64,000 nucleotides of DNA, taken from the NCBI RefSeq assembly GCF_009857435.1, contig NZ_WWCK01000005.1, positions 682,001 to 746,000 on the forward strand. Direction: 5' to 3'. The position numbers were made by a program, and so were the translations under genes. Of this stretch, positions 18,983-27,827 are shown in pieces. Numbering within the stretch: the first letter of the stretch is position 1; each line of letters begins with the position of its first letter. This DNA comes from Duganella rivi. GTDB lineage: Bacteria > Pseudomonadota > Gammaproteobacteria > Burkholderiales > Burkholderiaceae_D. The notes under the pieces were generated by a model, which ran no database searches, was not told the DNA's origin, and was given only the letters and a program-made list of their open reading frames with translations.

Positions 18983-19951
18983 TTATTTAAGCCAGCCGCG
19001 GTGGCGGAAGTAGAGGAAGGGGGCGATGGCGCTGGTGACCATCAGGCCCAGGGCGAAGGGGTAGCCCATCGACCATTCCAGTTCCGGGAACCAGCCCTTG
19101 AAGTTCATGCCGTAGATGGACGCGATCAGCGTCGGCGGCAGGAAGGCCACGCTGGCCACGGAGAAGATCTTGATGATCTTATTCTGGTTAATGTTGATGA
19201 AACCGACCGTGGCGTCCATCAGGAAGTTGATTTTATCGAACAGGAAGGACGTGTGGCCGTCCAGCGATTCGATATCGCGCAGAATCTGGCGCGCTTCTTC
19301 AAACTGCTCCGAGTTCAGCAGGCGGCCGCGCATCAGGAAGCTGACCGCGCGGCGGGTATCCATCATGTTGCGGCGGATACGGCCGTTTAAGTCTTCCTCG
19401 TGCGCGATGGCATTCAGCGCGGCGGCTGCGTCCTGGTCGGTGAAGGTTTCTTGCAGCACGCGGCCGCTGACTTCTTCCAGTTGCTGGTAGATGCCTTCCA
19501 GCGCGTCCGCCGAGTACTCGGCGTCGGTCGCGTACAGGTCCAGCAGCACGTCCATGTAATCGGCAATCGAGCCGGGACGCGAACGGGCGCGCATGCGCAC
19601 CAGGCGGAACACCGGCAAATCGTCGGTATGCACCGAGAACAGGATTTTGCGCGCCAGGATGAAAGCCACGGTGACGATGCGCGATGGGCCATCCTCTTCC
19701 TCCAGCAGGAAGTCGGTGCGCAGGTGCAGGTCGCCGTTTTCCGCCTCGTAGTAGCGGGCCGAGGCTTCGATGTCTTTGACTTCGTCCTCGCCCGGCAGAA
19801 TCACGCCGTAGATGTTGCGTACCCATGCGCGTTCTTCGTCCGTTGGGTCGGTCAGGTCGACCCAGACAGGCTCCGCTTTTTCCAAGTCTTCGCGCGTGTC
19901 GATAGGAACCTGGTTGAGCCGGCCATTCTGGAGAACGAAAACATTAATCAT
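18983..19951 (-). CDS. corA: CorA-family magnesium/cobalt transporter
   Basis: A 322-residue CorA-type channel. A large acidic cytoplasmic N-terminal domain (VWVDLTDPTDEERAWVRNIY) and long stalk helices lead to two C-terminal membrane helices. The signature YGMNF sits at the end of TM1 (near residue 280) and the tail ends in basic FRHRGWLK. It should form an inner-membrane pentamer for Mg2+ uptake. The ATG at 19951 (MINVFVLQNG) is used; an upstream TTG at 19993 adds 14 unconvincing residues. The stop directly abuts the stop of the unknown convergent gene. Confidence 0.95.
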   Translation of the reverse strand: MINVFVLQNGRLNQVPIDTREDLEKAEPVWVDLTDPTDEERAWVRNIYGVILPGEDEVKDIEASARYYEAENGDLHLRTDFLLEEEDGPSRIVTVAFILARKILFSVHTDDLPVFRLVRMRARSRPGSIADYMDVLLDLYATDAEYSADALEGIYQQLEEVSGRVLQETFTDQDAAAALNAIAHEEDLNGRIRRNMMDTRRAVSFLMRGRLLNSEQFEEARQILRDIESLDGHTSFLFDKINFLMDATVGFININQNKIIKIFSVASVAFLPPTLIASIYGMNFKGWFPELEWSMGYPFALGLMVTSAIAPFLYFRHRGWLK

Positions 19952-20001
19952 GGATACACGCGCCTTCTGGAAACAGCGCAAGTGTACCTGCAAAGCCCGG
20001 A

Positions 20002-20706
20002 TTAAGGTAGATCGGCAGAGCCCATGCGGCGCAAAATCACACCGGTTCGGCGGGCCAGGTAGTTGGAATCGCGGTGTTTATCGAAATAGCGCGGATTTGG
20101 CAGCATCACGGCCAGTTTGGCGGCTTGCATGGCGCTCAAATTGGCCGCGCTGACGCCGTAATAATGGCGCGCCGCCGCCTCGGCCCCAAAGGTGCCGGTA
20201 CCGAACTCCACCACGTTCAGGTAGATCTCGAAGATGCGCTCCTTGTCCATCAGCGATTCCAGCATGAAGGTGATGATCAGCTCCTCGCCCTTGCGCAAAT
20301 AGCTGCGCGAACCGGACAGGAATAGATTCTTGGCCAGCTGCTGGGTAATGGTCGAACCGCCCGACACCACCTTTTTCTTCTTGTTGTTCTTCTCGTAGGC
20401 CTTTTGCAAGGCTTCCCAGTCGACGCCGTCGTGGTCGGAGAAGTTGGCGTCCTCGGAGGCGATGATGGCGCGCTTCAGGTTGTTCGAGATGCGGTTGTAC
20501 GGCACCCACAGCTGCTGGATATTGGCCTTGGGATTCTTCTCGCGCAGCGCCGATTGCTGCTGGCGCATGAAGGCGGTCATGGATGGATTGTGATCCACCC
20601 ACCACCAGATTTGCAGGAAGAAGTACAGCTGCACCGCCAGGAACAGCAGGATCGGGATAATGAAGATCCACTTCACCCAGCGCCATTTTCCAGTCGATTT
20701 GCTCAT
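20002..20706 (-). CDS. mtgA: Monofunctional biosynthetic peptidoglycan transglycosylase
   Basis: A 234-residue GT51 glycosyltransferase that polymerises lipid II into glycan strands at the inner membrane. A short basic N-terminus precedes one membrane anchor (about 11-33). The GT51 motifs are [18 protein letters not shown] (catalytic Glu in SEDANF), [29 protein letters not shown] and [15 protein letters not shown]. Its ATG at 20706 overlaps the aroE stop in ATGA, indicating translational coupling. It is the last gene of the mpl-to-mtgA chain. Confidence 0.96.
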   Translation of the reverse strand: MSKSTGKWRWVKWIFIIPILLFLAVQLYFFLQIWWWVDHNPSMTAFMRQQQSALREKNPKANIQQLWVPYNRISNNLKRAIIASEDANFSDHDGVDWEALQKAYEKNNKKKKVVSGGSTITQQLAKNLFLSGSRSYLRKGEELIITFMLESLMDKERIFEIYLNVVEFGTGTFGAEAAARHYYGVSAANLSAMQAAKLAVMLPNPRYFDKHRDSNYLARRTGVILRRMGSADLP

Positions 20707-21521
20707 AGCTTGGCGCGCAGGTTGCTCAGCACGTCGGCCGTGGCCGGCTGCACGCCGCGCCACAGCTGGAAAGCCTCGGCGGCCTGCTCGACCAGCATGC
20801 CCAAACCGTCACGCAACTGTGCGCCGTGCTGGGCTGCGAACTGCAAAAATACAGTGGGAGAGGCTGCGTACATCATGTCCAGCGCCAAACAACCGGGCGC
20901 AAAAATCGATGGCGACACCGGCGGCACTTCCGCGCTCAGGCTGGCGGCCGTGCCGTTGATGATGATGTCGTACTCGCCCTCGATCTCGGCAAAGCCGCAA
21001 GCCGCGACCACGCCCTCGCCGCCCAGCGCGGCAAACTGCTCGACCAATTCCTCGGCCTTGGACACGGTGCGGTTGGCGATCACCAGCTTGGCCGGGCGAT
21101 GTTCCAGGATAGGCAGCACCACGCCGCGCACCGCGCCGCCCGCGCCCAGCAGCAGCACGCGCTTGCCGGTAATAGTCACGCCGGCGTTGCTGACGATGTC
21201 CGCCACCAGGCCCGCGCCATCGGTGTTGTCGCCGATGATGCCCTCGTCGCTGAACACCAGCGTGTTGACCGCGCCGGCCGCGCGCGCGCGGATGGTCAGC
21301 GCCTGCGCCAGCTTGACCGCTTCCAGCTTGAACGGCACCGTCACGTTGGCGCCCTTGCCGCCCTCGGCGATGAAGGCGCGCACGGCGTCGGCAAAGCCGT
21401 CCAGCGGCGCCAAACGGCGCTCGTATTGCAGGTCTTGCCCCGTTTGCGCTGCGAACGCGGCATGGATTTCAGGCGATTTGCTGTGGGCAATCGGGTTGCC
21501 GAACACGCAGTAGCGATCCAT
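20703..21521 (-). CDS. aroE: Shikimate dehydrogenase (NADP+)
   Basis: A 272-residue enzyme reducing 3-dehydroshikimate to shikimate in the aromatic amino-acid pathway. The shikimate site begins [19 protein letters not shown]; the catalytic pair is Lys65 (NVTVPFK) and Asp101 (GDNTDGAGL). The NADP-binding loop is [13 protein letters not shown] with the NRT phosphate clamp ([13 protein letters not shown]). It is 4 bases downstream of the TonB-like gene and overlaps mtgA by four bases (ATGA). Confidence 0.97.
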   Translation of the reverse strand: MDRYCVFGNPIAHSKSPEIHAAFAAQTGQDLQYERRLAPLDGFADAVRAFIAEGGKGANVTVPFKLEAVKLAQALTIRARAAGAVNTLVFSDEGIIGDNTDGAGLVADIVSNAGVTITGKRVLLLGAGGAVRGVVLPILEHRPAKLVIANRTVSKAEELVEQFAALGGEGVVAACGFAEIEGEYDIIINGTAASLSAEVPPVSPSIFAPGCLALDMMYAASPTVFLQFAAQHGAQLRDGLGMLVEQAAEAFQLWRGVQPATADVLSNLRAKL

Positions 21522-21525
21522 ATTG

Positions 21526-22413
21526 TTAACGTCCTCCGCCGTTCATATCGGCTTGTAATTTATCTTCGCGGGTGAATTTGAAGGTGGTGATGATGACCCA
21601 CAAATCATCCTTTTCGCTGGACAGCATGTTGGGCGGGAAGCGGCCGAACGGCGCCGAACGGCGCACGATGCGCATCGCCGCCTCGTCCAGGGCCGGGTTG
21701 CCGGAGCTGCGCTCGACCTTGATGCCGCCTTCTTTTTCATAGATGGTGCCGTCCTGGAACACCGGGATCGACAGCATCAGCTGGCCATACAGCTTGCGCC
21801 CGTTCACGTTCGGGAAGTTCAGCGTACCGAAGTCCTCGATGCGCTTTTGCATGGTCTTGTAATAGCTGGCGTAGCCGGCCTCGCGCGTGCTAGGCGTGAT
21901 GGTGGTTTTCTTCGGCCGCTTGTTTTGATCTTCGATGGTTTCGCTGATTTCCGCCACGCGGCGGGCGATGGCTTTGCTCGATTCCAGCAGGTCGGCGCCG
22001 GTTGGCGTTGGATCCGGCTTGGCTTTTTCCGTGATCGGCGGCGCGGCCACCGGCGAGGCAGAGTTCACCTGGGTCAGCAGGTTTTTCTGGCGTTCTTCCA
22101 GCTCGGCGATGCGGCGCTTGGTGGCCTTGACGCTGTCGCCCATCTCGGTCTTGCGCATGTCCGGCATCGGCGACTTGGAGCGGCCCTTGTCGACCGTGCC
22201 GCCGCCGTCCAGATTGGCTTGAGCGACGGCGTCAGCCTTGAGCGGAGCCTTGTTGTGCTTGGCGTTGACGAGGATGACTTCCAGCCCCGGATCGGTGGCC
22301 TGCACCGGCGCCGGCGTCGGCGCCACGAAGCGCATCGCCAGCAAAGCGCCATGCGCCATCAGCGAGATGGCGAGGGCGGTATATAGCAGGCGATTTTCCT
22401 TGAAAGACTTCAC
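21526..22413 (-). CDS. TonB-like energy-transducer family protein
   Basis: A 295-residue protein with an N-terminal membrane anchor (about 10-29), a periplasmic linker with a predicted coiled coil ([20 protein letters not shown]) and a C-terminal TonB-type domain ([20 protein letters not shown], then [20 protein letters not shown]). TonB-family proteins pass proton-motive-force energy to outer-membrane receptors. No ExbB/ExbD or receptor gene is nearby, so a partner role is unproven. It lies 4 bases before aroE and 57 bases after the DUF6445 gene on the same strand. Confidence 0.85.
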   Translation of the reverse strand: MKSFKENRLLYTALAISLMAHGALLAMRFVAPTPAPVQATDPGLEVILVNAKHNKAPLKADAVAQANLDGGGTVDKGRSKSPMPDMRKTEMGDSVKATKRRIAELEERQKNLLTQVNSASPVAAPPITEKAKPDPTPTGADLLESSKAIARRVAEISETIEDQNKRPKKTTITPSTREAGYASYYKTMQKRIEDFGTLNFPNVNGRKLYGQLMLSIPVFQDGTIYEKEGGIKVERSSGNPALDEAAMRIVRRSAPFGRFPPNMLSSEKDDLWVIITTFKFTREDKLQADMNGGGR

Positions 22414-22470
22414 GCTGGCAGGTTTCTGGTTACGTCGGAACAGGTCGGTGCGCTGATTTTACTCGATTCG

Positions 22471-23178
22471 TTAAGCGGCGTTGCGGCGCAGGTTGAAGAA
22501 AGCATTGACCGTCAGCCGGCCCGTGTCCACGTCGTCGCGCAGCAGTGCCGGGCTATGGATATCGGCGCTGTGGAATACCGTGCCATGGTAGAAGATCGCC
22601 CGGTTCCACGCCGGCTCCGCCGTGTAGATTTTCTCGAAATAATGGTCGGACGCCACAGCATAGCCATCGCCGGCGCCGGTCAGCGCGGAAAAGCCGGCGC
22701 GATCCAGCGTACCCGAGCGCACTACCATGTCATGGAATTCAGCCTCGGAACATTTTTTCCGGAAGAAACCGGTGCCGCCCAGGCGCGGATCGTTAAACAG
22801 ATACAGCACCATGGCGCCGGTGCCCGCCCGGTTCGGCTGGGGCACGGTGTCGCAGTGGCAGACGCGTTGCAGGTTCTGCAGCTGCGGCGGCTGCAGCGTG
22901 GCCAGCGCCAGGCGCGTGGCCAGCATGTCGGTGCGCCGCGCGCCCAAGGGCTTGCGCACGTGCTCAACGATGAACTGGCCAAATGCCTGCTCCATCTGCG
23001 GCGGCAGGTTGAATTCGGGGCCGGGAAAATAGTTGTGATCCGCATCGGAAAACTCGGCGCGCGATTGCCGGGCCAGCTCGACCAGCTGCTGCGGCGCGCG
23101 CAGCAAGTCGTCGACGATGACCAGGTTCTCGCCGTCGTACAGCGGCACGACGCGAATTTTGGGATGCGGATTGAACAT
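22471..23178 (-). CDS. DUF6445-like putative 2-oxoglutarate/Fe(II) oxygenase
   Basis: A 235-residue protein, apparently a non-heme iron dioxygenase. His108-x-Asp110 (VCHCDTVP) fits the HxD part of the facial triad. FYHGTVFHSADI supplies the distal His (His198 or His203), and Arg221 in TGRLTVNAFFN is placed to bind 2-oxoglutarate; the LGGTGFFRKK segment between them is also typical. Substrate unknown. The ATG at 23178 shares a base with the RNB stop (TGATG); a GTG directly before it is in frame. Family naming is from memory and the catalytic role is inference from the motif. Confidence 0.75.
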   Translation of the reverse strand: MFNPHPKIRVVPLYDGENLVIVDDLLRAPQQLVELARQSRAEFSDADHNYFPGPEFNLPPQMEQAFGQFIVEHVRKPLGARRTDMLATRLALATLQPPQLQNLQRVCHCDTVPQPNRAGTGAMVLYLFNDPRLGGTGFFRKKCSEAEFHDMVVRSGTLDRAGFSALTGAGDGYAVASDHYFEKIYTAEPAWNRAIFYHGTVFHSADIHSPALLRDDVDTGRLTVNAFFNLRRNAA

Positions 23179-25211
23179 CACGGCGCCGGCGTGTCGGCAG
23201 CCGGCACCGCGCTGCTCTCGGCCGTGGTTTCCTCGGCGGTTTCAGCATCGGCGACCGGGCCGGTCTCCTCTTCCTCCTCGTAATCCAGGTCGGCATCGGC
23301 AGCCACCGCGTCGGTCGGGATTTCGAGGATGCGCGCTTCGACCGTCAGATCCACTTCGTCCCAGCGCAGGATGTCCAGCTTGACGGTCGCGCCGCGCGCC
23401 ACCGACGGCATGCCCGGCAAGCGAATGATCAGCGGGATATCGGTCAGGCGCAGCACCTCGTCCTTAAGCACCACGGCTTCGACCTGGCGCGCGTTTTCCT
23501 GGCCCAGCCAGCGCAGGCACCAGTAGCGTTCCATGTTCGACTGGTGGTCGGCGTACGCGCCATAGGCAGCATCAAATTGCGACACAATCGCGAACAGCCC
23601 TGCATCCTTGTGCTTGAAGTGCGCGACCAGCGGCGCCATTACGCCCTTCTCGGCGCAGGCCAGGATCTGCCATTGGTTGACCAGGTCGGTATAGCGGCGC
23701 AGCGGCGAGGTGCTCCAGGCGTACTGGTCTACGCCCAGGCCTTCGTGCGGCGCAGCGTGCGTCAGCATGCGCACTTGCATCTTGGCGTTCCAGCCGCCGA
23801 CGCCACGGCCCTGGCTGCGGTAGATGCCCGGCACGCCGTTGTCATGCATCATCTTGCCCCAGGTGCTGTTGGCGAAGATCATCAGCTCGGCGACGATCTT
23901 GTCCAGCGGCGCGCCGCGCTTGCGGCGGGTGACGGTCACCACGTCGTCTTCCACGTAGAAGTTGTAGTCCACGCGGTTGTTTTGTTCCGGCTTGAGGCCG
24001 AAGGCTTCGCGTTTGACCATGCGCGCCGCTTCCAGCACTTGCGCCCATTTCCAGATCAGGCACAGATCGTCCTTGTGCGGGTAGTCGCCCTCGCCGCTGG
24101 CCAGCGTTTCTTCGTTGACCAGATCGTCCAGATCGTTGTGGCGCAGGTTGTGCGCGATCGGCACCATCTCGGCGCGGGTCTCGCTGGAGATCACCGACCA
24201 ATCGGCCGGGTTCAGCGTGGCGTACAGCGACAGCGCCGGGCAGGTCTTGCCTTCGGCCAGCGTGAAGGCGTTCACCACCGAGTCCGGCAGCATGGTGATC
24301 TTATCGCCCGGCATGTAGACGGTGGACATGCGCGCGCGCGCCATCTTGTCGACCGCGTCGTCCGGCTTGATGCCCAGGCCCGGCGCGGCAATGTGGATGC
24401 CGACCTTGACGTTGCCATCGGCCAGATGGGTGACCGAAAAGGCGTCGTCGATCTCGGTGGTGGTCACGTCATCGATGGAGAAGGCTTTCACGTCCGCCAG
24501 CGGCAGATTGGTCGGCGCCACCGGCACCGGCACGTCCGGGAAGCCCGCGCCTTTCGGGAAATTCTCGAACAGGAACTTGGCCATGTGCAGCTGCTTCGGC
24601 GACTGCACGCCGCCCACCGCCAGCATCAGGCGCTGCGGATTGGTGTGCAGCTCGTTGCAGGCCGCTTCCAGCGCCTTGTACTCGATGCCGTTTTTGTCCG
24701 GCTTGAACAGCAGCTGCATGACGATGTTCTGCATCGATTCCGGCAGCTTGTTGGCTTTCAGTTCTTCCACATAGCCGGCTTGAATCAGCGCCTGCTGTTT
24801 CTTTTTCTCGATGCCGGCCAGCGCCGCGCGCAGCGATTGCTCGGGCGCGGCCTTGTAGCGGCCACGGCCTTTTTTGTAGAAGTAAATCGGCGACGAATGC
24901 AGGCTCAGGATCAGGCCGGCCGCTTCCGCCGGTTGCGGCGCGTGGCCGAAGTACTCGGCGCCCAGCTCGGCAAAGCCGAACTCCTCCTCGCCCGCGACTT
25001 CCCACAGGAATTCGAGGTCGATGTCAGCGGAGATGGCCTTGGCTTGTTCCATCAGCTCGCCCGGCGACGGTTTGTCGAACTGCAGCAGCACGTCCTTGGT
25101 CTTGACCTTGGTGCGCTTGCCGCTGGCCATTTCGACTTGATAGGCCTCGCCGGCCTGGGTCATTACGCTGCCGACCTTGAAATCGCCGGATTCTTCAAAA
25201 AATACATTCAT
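23178..25211 (-). CDS. RNB-domain exoribonuclease (RNase II/R family)
   Basis: A 677-residue ribonuclease. The RNB catalytic core begins FSIDDVTTTEIDDAFSV (metal-binding aspartates near residues 245-260) and includes VGIHIAAPG, PGDKITMLPDSVVNAFTL and the STSPLRRYTDLVNQWQ segment. The N-terminal region is not a clear cold-shock domain. The C-terminus ends in a roughly 60-residue acidic Ala/Glu tail. It should degrade single-stranded RNA 3' to 5'. The ATG at 25211 overlaps the ubiC stop (ATGA) and its stop shares a base with the DUF6445 ATG. Confidence 0.92.
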   Translation of the reverse strand: MNVFFEESGDFKVGSVMTQAGEAYQVEMASGKRTKVKTKDVLLQFDKPSPGELMEQAKAISADIDLEFLWEVAGEEEFGFAELGAEYFGHAPQPAEAAGLILSLHSSPIYFYKKGRGRYKAAPEQSLRAALAGIEKKKQQALIQAGYVEELKANKLPESMQNIVMQLLFKPDKNGIEYKALEAACNELHTNPQRLMLAVGGVQSPKQLHMAKFLFENFPKGAGFPDVPVPVAPTNLPLADVKAFSIDDVTTTEIDDAFSVTHLADGNVKVGIHIAAPGLGIKPDDAVDKMARARMSTVYMPGDKITMLPDSVVNAFTLAEGKTCPALSLYATLNPADWSVISSETRAEMVPIAHNLRHNDLDDLVNEETLASGEGDYPHKDDLCLIWKWAQVLEAARMVKREAFGLKPEQNNRVDYNFYVEDDVVTVTRRKRGAPLDKIVAELMIFANSTWGKMMHDNGVPGIYRSQGRGVGGWNAKMQVRMLTHAAPHEGLGVDQYAWSTSPLRRYTDLVNQWQILACAEKGVMAPLVAHFKHKDAGLFAIVSQFDAAYGAYADHQSNMERYWCLRWLGQENARQVEAVVLKDEVLRLTDIPLIIRLPGMPSVARGATVKLDILRWDEVDLTVEARILEIPTDAVAADADLDYEEEEETGPVADAETAEETTAESSAVPAADTPAP

Positions 25212-25810
25212 CGTTTATTTGTGTTCGTTTTAATCAGTTCCAGCACGGAAGGCAGGAATACCTCCGTCACCAGCAGAGTACCTTGCCGGCGCCGATATAG
25301 ACAGCGCCGTGCATATAATATGCGTGTATCCGGGGCCGGCACGCCGTTGGCGATCAGCGCCGCGCGCGCGCGTAGCGCCAGAGGATGCCCTTTCCGCAAT
25401 CTTGCAAATTCCAACACGCCGCGCTGTACCAGCGGATCGCCAAACAGCGTGGTGCCCAGCGAGCGCTCACCCAGAGCGCTAAACAGCGGCCAATCCGTGG
25501 CCGTGGCCGACATCGGCACCACCGTGTGTGCGTACACCACGGGCGTATTATCACATCTCAGCAGCACTTCCCTTTCCCACACGCGGCCGCGATGATGCAG
25601 TTCGATCGCCGCCGTTTCGTCGCTGAGACAAACCGCAGTGCGCTGGTGCAGGCATTGCACGCGGAAGCTGTCGCTGTGCGCTTTCAGGCGCATGGTCAGC
25701 GAGCCGCCTTCCATCAGCCACGGCACGTAAGCGGACGGAGCATTCAAAGCCAGCACGTGCGGCTGCCATTGCGCCTGCCGTAGCGAGGCGCTGCGTGGCG
25801 GCGCCTTCAA
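25208..25810 (-). CDS. ubiC: Chorismate--pyruvate lyase, TTG start
   Basis: A 200-residue UbiC-family protein that should release pyruvate from chorismate to give 4-hydroxybenzoate, the first step of ubiquinone synthesis. Family segments are WEREVLLRCDNTPVVYAHTV, ALGERSLGTTLFGDP, RGVLEFARL and LYARRCLYRRRQGTLLVTEV. The start is taken as TTG at 25810: GAGG lies 7 bases upstream and the TTG overlaps the yqiA stop as TTGA, matching the ATGA overlaps of its neighbours. An in-frame TTG at 25831 lacks a binding site. Its TGA overlaps the RNB ATG. Confidence 0.88.
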   Translation of the reverse strand: MKAPPRSASLRQAQWQPHVLALNAPSAYVPWLMEGGSLTMRLKAHSDSFRVQCLHQRTAVCLSDETAAIELHHRGRVWEREVLLRCDNTPVVYAHTVVPMSATATDWPLFSALGERSLGTTLFGDPLVQRGVLEFARLRKGHPLALRARAALIANGVPAPDTRILYARRCLYRRRQGTLLVTEVFLPSVLELIKTNTNKR

Positions 25811-26385
25811 GACTGCGCCTCGATGCCGCAAAAGGCCAGCACCGCATCCACGTACTGCGGGAATTCGGAGACGGCGTGGTCGCTGCCTTCAATAAGGTGC
25901 TGGCGCGCGCCCTGGTAGTGGGTCAGCATGTCGCGGTAGTCGAGTACTTCGTCGCCGGTGGCGGCGATCAGGAAATAGCGTTCCGGCTTGCTGATCTTCG
26001 GCACTTCCAGTGCACGCAGTTCATCGATGTACTCGCGCTTGAATTCAAACGGCTCGTCGGAGTGGTATTGGGTGGTCACGCCGACGTGCTTGTCCAGGTC
26101 GAGGCTCGGCACCACGGCTGGATTCAGCAGCACGGCTTTGCAACCGATGCGCTCGGCCAGCCAGGTGGCGTAATAGCCGCCCAGCGAGGAGCCGATGATG
26201 CTCAACTCATTGGCCGGGATGCCCTCTATTAAAGACAGCGCCAACTCCATCGCCGCTTTCGGCGAGGCCGGCAGCTGCGGGCTGATAACTTGGTCGGCCA
26301 GTCCCAGCGCCGCCATGCGCTCGCCGACCACGCGTGCTTTCATGGAGCTCGGCGAGGAACGGAAGCCGTGCAGGTACAAAATCAT
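25807..26385 (-). CDS. yqiA: YqiA-like alpha/beta-hydrolase esterase
   Basis: A 192-residue alpha/beta hydrolase of the YqiA/UPF0227 type. The fold starts MILYLHGFRSSPSSMKA with the oxyanion HGF. The nucleophile is Ser67 in IIGSSLGGYYA; the acid lies in AATGDEVLDYRD and the catalytic His in EGSDHAVSEF. It cleaves short esters in vitro; the natural substrate is unknown. Its ATG overlaps the mpl stop (ATGA) and its stop overlaps ubiC (TTGA). Confidence 0.92.
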   Translation of the reverse strand: MILYLHGFRSSPSSMKARVVGERMAALGLADQVISPQLPASPKAAMELALSLIEGIPANELSIIGSSLGGYYATWLAERIGCKAVLLNPAVVPSLDLDKHVGVTTQYHSDEPFEFKREYIDELRALEVPKISKPERYFLIAATGDEVLDYRDMLTHYQGARQHLIEGSDHAVSEFPQYVDAVLAFCGIEAQS

Positions 26386-27749
26386 GAGGCCAGCGCTTTC
26401 AAGAGCTTGTCGTGGATGCCGCCGAAGCCGCCGTTGCTCATCACGATAACGTGGTCGCCCGGCTTTGCGGCCTTGGCGATGGCGGCCACCAGCGCGTCGA
26501 TATCTTCATAGGCGCTGGCGATCTCACCGAGTGGCGACAGGGCCACGCCCACGCTCCAGCCCAGCGACTTCTCGACGCCGTAGCCGAACACGAGATCGGC
26601 CTCTTTCAAGCTGCCCGGCAGCGCATCCTTCATCGCGCCCAGTTTCATGGTGTTGGAGCGCGGCTCCAGCACGGCCAGGATGCGGGTGTCCTTGCCGACT
26701 TTCTGGCGCAGGCCGCCGACCGTGGTTTCAATCGCGGTTGGGTGGTGGGCGAAGTCGTCGTACACCGTGATGTTGTTGACCACGCCGCGCACTTCCATGC
26801 GGCGCTTCACACTTTCAAAGCTTGCCAGCGACTTGGCCGCTTGCGCCACCGGCACGCCGACGTGGCGGGCGGCGGCAATCGCGGCCAGTGCGTTGGCGCG
26901 GTTGTGCTTGCCGGTGAGCTGCCATTCCACGCGGCCGGCCACCTCGCCTTTGAAGATCACGTCGAACGTGCCGTCATCGTGCTCGTTCATCGCCCAATCC
27001 GTGCCCTCGCTGCGGCCAAAGCTTTCCCTCTCGCTCCAGCAGCCGCGCTTGAGTACGCGTTGCAGCGAGTCTTCGTCGCCATTAAAGATGACACGGCCGA
27101 TGCCCGGCACCGTGCGCACCAAATGGTGGAATTGGGTCTCGATTGCGCCCAGATCGGGGAAGATGTCGGCGTGATCGTATTCGAGGTTGTTGAGGATCGC
27201 AGTCTTGCCGTGGTAGTGCACGAACTTGCTGCGCTTGTCGAAGAAGGCGGTGTCGTACTCGTCGGCCTCGATCACGAAGAAGATCGAATCCTGATCACCC
27301 TGCATGCGCGCCGATACGCCAAAGTTCATCGGCACGCCGCCGATCAGGAAGCCCGGCGCGTAGCCCGCGTCTTCCAGGATCCAGGTCAGCATGGCAGAGG
27401 TGGTGGTCTTGCCGTGCGTGCCGGCCACGGCCAGCACCCACTTGTCCTTTAATATATGGTCGCCGATCCACTGCGGGCCCGACACATACGGCAGGCCGCG
27501 GTTCATGATTTCCTCGATCAGTGGATTGCCGCGCGTGACAACGTTGCCAATCACATACAGGTCGGGATTCAGCGCGGTCTGCTCCGGGCCGAAGCCTTGG
27601 ATCAGTTCGATGCCCTGCGCTTCCAGCTGCGTGCTCATCGGTGGATAGACGTTGGCGTCGCAGCCGGTGACGCGGTGGCCCGCTTCTTTTGCCAAGACCG
27701 CCAGGCCGCCCATGAAGGTGCCGCAAATACCGAGGATGTGAATGTGCAT
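26382..27749 (-). CDS. mpl: UDP-N-acetylmuramate:L-alanyl-gamma-D-glutamyl-meso-diaminopimelate ligase
   Basis: A 455-residue Mur-ligase-family enzyme that recycles cell-wall tripeptide by joining it to UDP-MurNAc. It starts MHIHILGICGTFMGGLAVLA, the Mpl-specific UDP-binding start. The ATP loop is VAGTHGKTTTSAML with Lys114. Further Mur motifs are EADEYDTAFFDKRSKF, NLEYDHADIFPD, GKHNRANALAAIAAARHVG and VYDDFAHHPTAIETTV. It is the first gene of the chain ending at mtgA and is divergent from the nucleotidyltransferase-like gene across 78 bases. Confidence 0.97.
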   Translation of the reverse strand: MHIHILGICGTFMGGLAVLAKEAGHRVTGCDANVYPPMSTQLEAQGIELIQGFGPEQTALNPDLYVIGNVVTRGNPLIEEIMNRGLPYVSGPQWIGDHILKDKWVLAVAGTHGKTTTSAMLTWILEDAGYAPGFLIGGVPMNFGVSARMQGDQDSIFFVIEADEYDTAFFDKRSKFVHYHGKTAILNNLEYDHADIFPDLGAIETQFHHLVRTVPGIGRVIFNGDEDSLQRVLKRGCWSERESFGRSEGTDWAMNEHDDGTFDVIFKGEVAGRVEWQLTGKHNRANALAAIAAARHVGVPVAQAAKSLASFESVKRRMEVRGVVNNITVYDDFAHHPTAIETTVGGLRQKVGKDTRILAVLEPRSNTMKLGAMKDALPGSLKEADLVFGYGVEKSLGWSVGVALSPLGEIASAYEDIDALVAAIAKAAKPGDHVIVMSNGGFGGIHDKLLKALAS

Positions 27750-27827
27750 AGTAAATTAGACGACGTGTGAATACGCGATTTTACCCGACCCGCCGCGCTT
27801 TTCCCGGTTCAGAGTATTATCTCGTCC

